Assembly (NCBI GenBank): GCA_903858815.1
Contig: CAIOKE010000218.1
Span: 44,324-108,323, forward strand
Reading direction: 5' to 3'
DNA length: 64,000 nucleotides
From: an uncultured Planctomycetaceae bacterium
GTDB lineage: Bacteria; Planctomycetota; Planctomycetia; Planctomycetales; Planctomycetaceae
Shown here piece by piece: positions 57,343-64,000 of this stretch (positions are counted from its first letter, which is position 1; every line of letters begins with the position of its first letter). Position numbers and translations under genes: made by a program. The notes below the pieces were generated by a model. It was not told where the DNA came from. It did no database searches and saw nothing but the letters and a program-made list of their open reading frames with translations.

Positions 57343-60243
57343 GTGTCATTCAGGCGATGGAAGCAAATTACAGGCTTGACGCTGCTGGCCGCAGTTCTTG
57401 CCCAGGGCTGCGCGGCTCCCGGTCGCTCACTGCAGTACCTGCTCGAAAACGGCTCCGCTGCCAACCACTACCGCAACTATGCGTCATCGCTGGAATACGC
57501 GTCCGCCACGGAAGGACACACCACCGATGCCTCTCTGTTCCAGGCCCCCCGTTCAATCACCACGCTTGAAGACGTCGAACAGCGGCCCATCGGCCTCAAT
57601 GAATGCATCCGGCTGGCCCTGTCCAACGCCGCCATCGTGCGGGATGACCAGAGCTTTCTGTCACCCGGAAACCCCGTACTGGCCAACCCCCAGCGAGTTG
57701 CCTCGATTTTCGATAACGCGATCCAGGATACCGGTTTCCTGATCGGCAACCGTGGCGCTGAAGCTGCTCTGTCAGACTTTGACCCCGTACTGACCAGCAA
57801 CCTGCAGGCCGGACGCACGGAAGACGTACAGAACACCGCGAATATCGGACTCGGTCAGGGCGACGTACTTACGGAAAATTCGGCGCAATGGCAAACCCGA
57901 CTGGAAAAGAACTTCGCTCACTCCGGCACTTTTGCCGTTGAGAATAACTGGTCGTACAATCGCAATAATCAGTCAAGACTGTTCGATTCGGCCTATCTGG
58001 GATTTGTGCAGGCCGAGTATCGACAACCGCTGCTGGCGGCAGCCGGTACGGAATTCACACGCATCGCCGGACCCTCGGCACAGAATCTGCGCGGCGTCAG
58101 CGGGGTTTCGCAGGGCGTGATGATTTCCCGCATCAACGCAGACATCTCGCTGCTGGACTTTGAACAGTCCGTTACCAGCCTGATCCGCGACGTCGAAAAT
58201 CGCTATTGGGATCTGTATCTGTACCTGCACCTGTATCATTCGGAAGTCATGACCTTCCGCGATATCGTGAAGTACAGTGACCTGCTGGCGGCACGCGCCG
58301 AAGCCCAGGATGTTGTTTACCAGGCACAGAACCGACTGTACGAGGCAGACGCACGCATTAAAGGTTCACTGGCTGACGTACTGCAGGCTGAAAATCGCCT
58401 GCGACGACTGCTGGGGCTGCCATTGAATGATGGGCAGTTCCTGAAACCGTCCGATCATCCGTCGGAAGCACAGTTGATTCCCGCCTGGGACAACACACTG
58501 TCGGATGCCCTGATGCACCGACCGGAACTGCGCAAGCAGAAATTTGAAATCAAGAGTCTGGAACTGCAGCTGCGCGCCGCTCGCAATCTGAATCGACCCC
58601 GACTGGATCTTGTGTCCCAGTATCGAGTCAATGGTTTTGGTGACACGATCTCCAGCAGCAGCAACGATGACGATAACGTCACTGTGGCAGGTTACAAGAA
58701 TGCCCTTGAGACGATGGCGCAGGGCAACCTGACGGGCTGGGGGGCCGGAGTGCAGTTTTCCATGCCACTGGGGCTGCGGATTGCCCGAGCCCAGGTGCGG
58801 AACTATGAACTGCGACTGCGTAAAGCACGCAAAGTGCTGCAGGTGCAGGAAGAGGAGATTGCTCGCGAACTCAACAATGCCATTCTGGAAATGGATCGGT
58901 GGTACCTGCTGGCCGAAGCCAACGCCAAACGGGCAGACGTTGCAGTGGAGTACGCTTCCACCGCTGAGGAACGAGTGGCCAATGATGATTCCCGCGATCC
59001 CACTTCAATAGGACGCGTCCTCGAAGCCAAAATCACCAGTCGTGATGCTGACCAGAACTATCTGCGAAGTATCGTCGAATACAACAAAGCTGTGACCGAA
59101 TTGAATTTCCGCAAGGGAGGTCTGCTGGCCGCCAATGCTGTTTACCTTGCGGAAGGCGAATGGAACCCCGAAGCCTATCGGCAGGCCGATGAACGTGGTG
59201 AGGCCATCAACCGGGCCCTGGACAACGAGTTTCTGGAGACAGTACCGGAACCTGTTATTGAAGGCCCGGCCGACTCCGCCTGGGAATCGCTGAATGCTCC
59301 CGGACGGCCTGCAGGTACCCCGGGAGCTGTTCCGGCAACCGGCGACAGCCCGACACCACCGGATGATGCAACATCGTCGGTTGAACATGCCACGAAGTTA
59401 CCGGCACCGGCTACGGGATCGGCACCCACAAAACAGCAGAACCCTGGCCAGAACCTGCAGCAGCCAACGCAGCCTGTTCCAGCCGTTCCGTCGGGACCGA
59501 CCGCACCGGCTCAACCGCAGGGTCCTGGACGAGCACCTCAGGCTGCCGTACCGGGCCCGGGGGCTGGTCCGCAGTTGCCCAGTCTTCCACCCATTGATCA
59601 GAAGTCACGCGAGGCCTCTGGGCCAGTGAAATCGATTTCTTTGCCCACGGATCAGGTGAATTCTGTTTCGCCGGCAGCTGGAGTACCAGCGGGGACGCAG
59701 CCCACTGCAAAGCCGGCTGCCGTCATCCCGTCTGGATATCTGCCCGTCCTGCCGGCACTGCGCGGTGCCAGCGGACCGGCACCGGCGAGTTCGATGCAGC
59801 CTTCGATGCAGCCAGTGTCGCCTGGGACAATTCCCGCCATGCGACCAGCAGCAGCAGCAGCAGCAGCAGTAAACTCGCCAAAGCCCGCAGGCCCGGCACC
59901 AGTCGCCTCAGGTGTCAAACCGGCCGCGTTTACTGCGGATCAGTCGCAGAACGCAGTGCGACCAGCTGGCTGGAAACCTGCTCCCCTCGTGGGGCCTTCA
60001 GGCAAGCCAGCGTCGGCAGAGATCGAGCTGCCACCGTGGTTACAGATGCCGACAGAAGCCCCGAGGGCTAGCGCCCCAGCGGTGCCGTCGGCCGGTGGTC
60101 CTGCAGTACCGGCAAGCGGTGCGGCAGCACCAACGAGGCAAAGCTCGGCCCCGACTGCGACCAGCAATGCCGCTCAGCCGGCAGCCCGCCCCGCCTCAGG
60201 AGGTGGTTGGACCGCCTCGAAGAAGGGGAGCAGTAAGCCTTGA
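57343..60243 (+). CDS. TolC-family outer membrane lipoprotein with long Pro/Ala tail
   Basis: 966 residues from the GTG at 57343, with AGGAGG eight bases upstream. ITGLTLLAAVLAQGCAAP is a lipoprotein signal (lipobox LAQGC). Residues about 80-610 are the OEP/TolC domain: GLNECIRLALSNA, long coiled-coil helices such as YRQADERGE, and LGLPLNDGQFLKPSD with HRPELRKQKFEIKSLELQLRAARNLNRPRLDLV. The last 340 residues are Pro/Ala/Gly/Ser-rich and probably disordered, with a poly-Ala run. TolC proteins form the exit duct of pumps or type I secretion; no pump or adaptor gene adjoins. The tail roughly doubles the normal length. Confidence 0.85.
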   Translation: MSFRRWKQITGLTLLAAVLAQGCAAPGRSLQYLLENGSAANHYRNYASSLEYASATEGHTTDASLFQAPRSITTLEDVEQRPIGLNECIRLALSNAAIVRDDQSFLSPGNPVLANPQRVASIFDNAIQDTGFLIGNRGAEAALSDFDPVLTSNLQAGRTEDVQNTANIGLGQGDVLTENSAQWQTRLEKNFAHSGTFAVENNWSYNRNNQSRLFDSAYLGFVQAEYRQPLLAAAGTEFTRIAGPSAQNLRGVSGVSQGVMISRINADISLLDFEQSVTSLIRDVENRYWDLYLYLHLYHSEVMTFRDIVKYSDLLAARAEAQDVVYQAQNRLYEADARIKGSLADVLQAENRLRRLLGLPLNDGQFLKPSDHPSEAQLIPAWDNTLSDALMHRPELRKQKFEIKSLELQLRAARNLNRPRLDLVSQYRVNGFGDTISSSSNDDDNVTVAGYKNALETMAQGNLTGWGAGVQFSMPLGLRIARAQVRNYELRLRKARKVLQVQEEEIARELNNAILEMDRWYLLAEANAKRADVAVEYASTAEERVANDDSRDPTSIGRVLEAKITSRDADQNYLRSIVEYNKAVTELNFRKGGLLAANAVYLAEGEWNPEAYRQADERGEAINRALDNEFLETVPEPVIEGPADSAWESLNAPGRPAGTPGAVPATGDSPTPPDDATSSVEHATKLPAPATGSAPTKQQNPGQNLQQPTQPVPAVPSGPTAPAQPQGPGRAPQAAVPGPGAGPQLPSLPPIDQKSREASGPVKSISLPTDQVNSVSPAAGVPAGTQPTAKPAAVIPSGYLPVLPALRGASGPAPASSMQPSMQPVSPGTIPAMRPAAAAAAAVNSPKPAGPAPVASGVKPAAFTADQSQNAVRPAGWKPAPLVGPSGKPASAEIELPPWLQMPTEAPRASAPAVPSAGGPAVPASGAAAPTRQSSAPTATSNAAQPAARPASGGGWTASKKGSSKP
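59848..59868. repeat. (GCA)7 trinucleotide repeat
   Basis: Seven consecutive GCA codons encode a poly-Ala run in the tail of the TolC-family lipoprotein. Copy changes would keep the frame. Confidence 0.9.
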
Positions 60244-60297
60244 GCATTCGCAGCTCAGGGCGACTGCGTCCGGGACTGTTGGGCGACGTGGCAGCTG

Positions 60298-61362
60298 TTA
60301 CCAACCAAGGACGTAGGAAAAGATCAGTGGGGCCACGATTGTGGCATCCGACTCCACGATGAACTTCGGAGTCTCAATGCCCAGTTTACCCCACGTGATT
60401 TTTTCGTTTGGTACAGCGCCTGAGTAGCTGCCGTAGCTGGTCGTGGAATCGCTGATCTGGGCGAAATAGCCCCACAGCGGCACATGATCGCGCTGCAGAT
60501 CCTGGTGCAGCATCGGTACCACGCAGATTGGGAAGTCGCCGGCGATGCCGCCGCCGATCTGAAACATGCCGATGGAGTTCTGTGCGGACGTGCGAGTGTA
60601 GAAGTCCGCCAGCCATGTCATGTATTCGATGCCGGTGCGGACCGTGTGAACATTTTTGACATCGCCGCGAATGACGGCGGCGGCGTACATGTTGCCCAGC
60701 GTGGCATCTTCCCAGCCCGGTACGATAATTGGCAGGTTCTTTTCGGCTGCAGCCAGCATCCACGAGTTCTTCGGGTCGATCTGATAGAATTCCCGGTATT
60801 TGCCGCTGAGCAGAACCTGGTAGAAGAATTCGTGCGGGAAGAATCGCTGACCGGACTGATCGGCTTTGGTCCACACTTCCAGCATGGCGGTTTCCATGCG
60901 ACGCATGGCTTCACCTTCTGGAATGCAGGTATCCGTAACCCGATTCATGTGCCGTTCCAGCAGCGCCTGTTCGTCCTGAGCACTGAGCTGACGGTAGTGG
61001 GGGACGCGTTCGTAATAATCGTGCGCCACGAGGTTGAACACATCTTCTTCAAGGTTGGCGCCTGTGCAGGAGATCAGATGGACCTTATCCTGGCGGATCA
61101 TTTCGGCCAGAGACAGGCCCAGCTCTGCAGTGCTCATGGCCCCCGCCAGACAGACCATCATCTTGCCACCGGCGTCAAGGTGTGCTTTGTAGCCCTTGGC
61201 CGCATCCACAAGTGCCGCGGCATTGAAGTGGCGGTAGTGGTGAGTAATGAAGCGGGAAATCGGACCGCCGTATTCAGATGAATGGGACACGCAGGAACCT
61301 TTTGCAGTTGCAGCAGGGGGAAAATCATCAGGACTGGTCTGCAAAGGAATCCCGCCAGTCAA
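60298..61362 (-). CDS. Deoxyhypusine synthase-like protein
   Basis: 354 residues, or 330 if translation starts at the GTG at 61290, which has AAAGG seven bases upstream. MMVCLAGAMSTAELGLSLAEMI, HLISCTGANLEEDVFN, SWMLAAAEKNLPIIVPGWEDATLGN and the final SDATIVAPL match deoxyhypusine synthase. The enzyme lysine is conserved as Lys326 in ITWGKLG. In eukaryotes and archaea this enzyme transfers aminobutyl from spermidine to eIF5A; bacteria lack eIF5A, and bacterial homologues have been linked to homospermidine or other polyamine synthesis. It stands alone here. Confidence 0.87.
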   Translation of the reverse strand: MTGGIPLQTSPDDFPPAATAKGSCVSHSSEYGGPISRFITHHYRHFNAAALVDAAKGYKAHLDAGGKMMVCLAGAMSTAELGLSLAEMIRQDKVHLISCTGANLEEDVFNLVAHDYYERVPHYRQLSAQDEQALLERHMNRVTDTCIPEGEAMRRMETAMLEVWTKADQSGQRFFPHEFFYQVLLSGKYREFYQIDPKNSWMLAAAEKNLPIIVPGWEDATLGNMYAAAVIRGDVKNVHTVRTGIEYMTWLADFYTRTSAQNSIGMFQIGGGIAGDFPICVVPMLHQDLQRDHVPLWGYFAQISDSTTSYGSYSGAVPNEKITWGKLGIETPKFIVESDATIVAPLIFSYVLGW

Positions 61363-61733
61363 ACTCAGCCAATGGCTACGTCTGACTCCGAAACCTTCCG
61401 CAGAGTTCTGCGTATCCTACCCACCGGCGACAACTCGTCCACCGTCCCGCCCTGCTCTGCACAGAACCCGGGAAATTCTCGATGAGTTGTTGGGAACTGA
61501 GGAGATCATTTGCCCGGACTATCTCTGGTACTAGATTCCGATGACTGTTGTTTTGAACCTTCAGGGTGATCATTGATGACCACAATTGCCTTATGGACGG
61601 ACTGTGGCGTGTTGTGAACTGATCCTGAAAGGACACGCTTTTCAAAGTTCGTTAGACTGAAACGGGATGAACGAGGGGCAGGGAGTTGGCAGCAAAGATC
61701 GTGACAGTGGCAAGGGGCAGATGAGGGCTGAAA
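61363..61733. other. Gene-free divergent intergenic region
   Basis: 371 bases between the divergent deoxyhypusine-synthase-like and amino-acid-oxidase-like genes. Short frames on both strands look like noise. GAGGGC ahead of 61734 is the ribosome site of the oxidase-like gene. No hairpin or repeat stands out. Confidence 0.45.
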
Positions 61734-62960
61734 ATGGCTGCTGAGGTGGTGATCGTTGGTGGTGGCGTGAGCGGTGTGACTACGGGCATCGTACTGCAGT
61801 TGCTGGGATATCAGACACGTCTGTTGTGTCAGCACTGGATTGGGGACACTCTGAATGCAACTCGCCCTGATTCCTGTGAGCCCCGTTTTGCGTCACAGTA
61901 CGCTGCAGCCAGTGTAATTCCGCACAGCGCTGCGATTACAGACGAGAGCTGGCATTTGCATGCCAGTCTGCGATTGTTCGAAGTACTGCGATCACGCGGT
62001 GATGCGGGTGTGCGTACGCAACGGCACTATGAGATCTTCGAGTGGCCCCAGTTGGTTGCGAGCTACGCAGAGGCAATGCCCGGTTACCACGTCCTGCCAG
62101 TGAACGGGAAGGGTGAGCCCGGGGTACCTCGCCGCGCAGACGGAGTGCCTGTTTACGGATGGAGTTTTCAGGCGTACTTTGCAGATATGCCACGTTATTG
62201 CGAATTTTTGTCCGGGTTATACTGCAGGTTGGGAGGCAAACTGGAAAAGACAGGGTTTTGCGATGTTGATACGCTGATGGCAATCCGCGCGTCTGTGATT
62301 GTTAACTGCGGCGGGGCGTGGGGACGCACACTTTGGGGTGATGCCTGCTCGTCGCGCTATGTGCGGGGGATCCTTGTGCGGGCACATGCGGGCGACATAC
62401 CGCGAAACCAGACGACAGGGGAAATCTGCAGCTACAACTATCATCCGGCAGTATCAGTATACTGCCGTTCGCGTGGCAGGCCCGCTGATGTCTACTTTTA
62501 TCCGCGATCAGATGGTTGGATTCTGGGCGGGACGAGGCTGGAGTCGACAGAACTTTCAGGCTCAGAAGCGAGCGATGTCAGGCCGGTGTGGCAGGGGGAA
62601 ACGTGGCGAGGACCTGTCGTTCGGCTGCCGTTGGAAGGTTCCGAAGATCGTGTTGAACTTGCGGTACCGGAGCCAATTCTGACGTTAAATCGCGAACTCA
62701 TTCGTCGCTTGACAGGTGTCGACGTGAACGACATTCGACTGACAGCCGCGGAGGGTTTTCGTCACCAGCGACAAACCGTTCGACTGGAGTCAGAAACCCA
62801 ACATGGTCGTTCGGTGATGCATAATTATGGACATGGAGGCGCTGGGATCACCCTGTCATGGAGTTGTGCCATCAAAGTCGCAGAGCTTGTTTGCGATCAC
62901 GTCGGTGCGTGTGCAGATCTGCGACATATCGAAACTCAGGTACGGGCAGGGCTCGCCTGA
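61734..62960 (+). CDS. D-amino-acid-oxidase-like FAD-dependent oxidoreductase
   Basis: 408 residues. AEVVIVGGGVSGVTTGIVLQLLGY is the N-terminal FAD-binding motif, SVIVNCGGAWGR is the mid-protein DAO segment, and NYGHGGAGITLSWSCAIKVAELV at the C-terminus is the hallmark of D-amino acid and D-aspartate oxidases. YFYPRSDGWILGGTRLES also fits the DAO substrate domain. It probably oxidises a D-amino acid or a related amine, producing hydrogen peroxide; the substrate cannot be told by eye. No obvious operon partner. Confidence 0.85.
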   Translation: MAAEVVIVGGGVSGVTTGIVLQLLGYQTRLLCQHWIGDTLNATRPDSCEPRFASQYAAASVIPHSAAITDESWHLHASLRLFEVLRSRGDAGVRTQRHYEIFEWPQLVASYAEAMPGYHVLPVNGKGEPGVPRRADGVPVYGWSFQAYFADMPRYCEFLSGLYCRLGGKLEKTGFCDVDTLMAIRASVIVNCGGAWGRTLWGDACSSRYVRGILVRAHAGDIPRNQTTGEICSYNYHPAVSVYCRSRGRPADVYFYPRSDGWILGGTRLESTELSGSEASDVRPVWQGETWRGPVVRLPLEGSEDRVELAVPEPILTLNRELIRRLTGVDVNDIRLTAAEGFRHQRQTVRLESETQHGRSVMHNYGHGGAGITLSWSCAIKVAELVCDHVGACADLRHIETQVRAGLA

Positions 62961-63190
62961 TAGTACCTGAATATGACCTTCCAGTGACCGATTTCATGCT
63001 GGAACTGCCATCGAGGCTGGCATGGATACAGAAGTGGTCGAGGACAGTTCTGCTCGAAATTCATCTCGCGGGGCCGCAGGAAAGACGATCACGAGTGTGG
63101 CGATTGTTGGCGAATGGCGGGCTGGGGCGTAGAATTCGTTTGAGGGGAGCGGATTCTGCTGTATGTGTTTTCTGTGGAATGGTCAGAGCG

Positions 63191-63490
63191 ATGCCAACGT
63201 ATGTGTATGGTGTGATTCTGTCTGAAGACGATGATGAAGCGGTGGGTGAGGTGTTTGAAGTGGAGCAGAGCATCCACGATGCTGCGCTGACGAAGCATCC
63301 CGAAACGGGTGAGCCGGTCCGGCGCCTGATTTGTGCTCCGTTTATTGCCGGGACGTGGTCACCGCTTCGTGCGAAACAGCTGCTCAGCGATAAGAATCTT
63401 GCCAAACGCGGGCTGACAAAATATGTTCGCACCAGCAGTGGTTACGAAAAGACGACCGGGAAAGGACCGGATCTGCTGCCACGGGATTAG
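63191..63490 (+). CDS. FmdB-like small protein without zinc cysteines
   Basis: 99 residues from the ATG at 63191. MPTYVYGVI, EVFEVEQSIHDAALTKHPETGEPVRRLI and the Gly/Lys-rich end follow the FmdB/CxxC zinc-ribbon layout (normally MPTYEYRC..CG..FE..Q.. then CP.CG). Both CxxC pairs are missing: the first is replaced by SEDDDEA and the second reads HPETG. It may keep the fold without zinc. The longer frame starting at 62858 belongs to the upstream gene's antisense-like region. Confidence 0.65.
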   Translation: MPTYVYGVILSEDDDEAVGEVFEVEQSIHDAALTKHPETGEPVRRLICAPFIAGTWSPLRAKQLLSDKNLAKRGLTKYVRTSSGYEKTTGKGPDLLPRD

Positions 63491-63836
63491 GCTTCACTAT
63501 CCTGAGGCGTTTGAGTGAATAGGTGGCCACCGACTGCGGGGCTTCCAGCTGCCCAGTGTACCGTGTTTCATCCAACTCCGCTTCACGTTGCCTTGATCGC
63601 CCAGTCGGTCAGCTCTGCTTTCCGGTTGGTCGTGTGTGGCGAAATCGGAAAAGCGGTCGGTCTGCCGTGCGTGACCGCGCAACCACACGCGTCTGGAGAT
63701 CGGCCCTTCAGACCTGAATCGCAGCACCAGGCAGAACATAAATGAGACATCCGCTCCAATGGACCGCGTTTCGTGGGTAATGACAAGGGCTGAAACTCAC
63801 GCTACGGAAGTGGGGACAGAAGGTTCGAAGTCTGTG
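63491..63836. other. Gene-free convergent intergenic region
   Basis: 346 bases between the FmdB-like gene and the end of the partial minus-strand gene. No ORF of quality, no strong hairpin and no repeat is visible. Confidence 0.45.
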
Positions 63837-64000
63837 CTATTCAAACAACCCTTCAAGAGGATTGGCGAACAGGTCGTCCAGCGAATCCAGATCCACGACA
63901 GCGTCCGTGACGTCAACAGGAACGACCGACAACGGCTGACCGGCTGAGGATCGCTGACTTGTGGGCCGACTGACGATCTCAGACGACGGATCCGCAGACC
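63837..64000 (-). CDS. C-terminal end of an unidentified protein, cut by window edge
   Basis: A minus-strand frame is open from the right edge to a TAG at 63837-63839, covering 54 codons. The sequence is Ser/Pro/Val-rich and then ends in an acidic, hydrophobic tail (VVDLDSLDDLFANPLEGLFE). No start is in the window. The clean frame and distinctive tail suggest a real gene end, but the product cannot be named. Confidence 0.45.
   Translation of the reverse strand, partial: SADPSSEIVSRPTSQRSSAGQPLSVVPVDVTDAVVDLDSLDDLFANPLEGLFE

Noticed and set aside
1..64000. tRNA, rRNA, CRISPR arrays and insertion sequences
   Set aside because: No cloverleaf with a TTCGANNC-type arm, no regularly spaced repeats and no transposase motifs were seen on either strand.

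Overview
The window comes from a planctomycete. The evidence is a DUF1559 protein with a prepilin-type N-terminus, a PSD1/planctomycete-cytochrome-C protein, many small lipoproteins, a DUF6677-like membrane protein, C30-type carotenoid genes, and interspersed repeats that translate to variants of REGEAPAEP, a phrase common in planctomycete intergenic DNA. I found no rRNA, tRNA, CRISPR array, transposase or prophage genes. Most of the window is housekeeping or conserved lineage-specific sequence.

Region by region. 1-3.7 kb: the end of a PDZ protein, a palindromic intergenic element, a WXG100-like pair, a small membrane protein, yacG and an orphan amino-acid-type ABC ATPase. 4-9.4 kb: an S10-like peptidase, an RND pump permease with an extra membrane insert and no partners nearby, and a YjbQ protein. 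9.4-16.3 kb: a DUF3999/DUF2339 envelope pair, then an FGGY kinase with an Ldh2-type dehydrogenase. 16.3-22.4 kb: a lipoprotein and DUF1559 pair with a clear terminator, then a DUF6677-like gene, a 58-residue membrane ORF, coaE, rho and ribH. 22.4-23.2 kb: a PhnP-like hydrolase.

23.4-34.3 kb is the most interesting part. It holds a squalene/phytoene synthase, two CrtI-family FAD enzymes with an aldehyde dehydrogenase between them, a PlsC-like acyltransferase and a GT2 glycosyltransferase. Together these match the staphyloxanthin-type route to an acylated glycosyl C30 carotenoic acid. The glycosyltransferase overlaps by four bases with an ABC ATPase, which overlaps by four bases with an ABC-2 permease, followed at once by a secreted DUF2141 protein. 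The tight coupling suggests that the finished pigment glycolipid, or a precursor, is moved across the membrane by this transporter. A PSD1 protein lies just downstream.

37-48 kb: alpha-E and circularly permuted ATP-grasp genes, a large alpha/beta-hydrolase-fold protein that lacks the nucleophile serine, a Cys/His-rich lipoprotein, a sugar isomerase-like TIM barrel, and a TgpA-type transglutaminase with a DUF58 protein. 48-57 kb: purB and prfC, a repeat-rich gene-free stretch, a DUF3127 protein with a strong terminator, an N-formylglutamate amidohydrolase-like protein, and a ykgJ-like gene, hisS, an RNase Z-like hydrolase and mobB in one operon. 57-64 kb: a TolC-family lipoprotein with a very long Pro/Ala tail, a deoxyhypusine-synthase-like protein with its active-site lysine, a D-amino-acid-oxidase-like flavoprotein, a cysteine-free FmdB-like protein and the end of an unidentified gene.

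All calls were made by eye from motifs and family resemblance. No database search was run.
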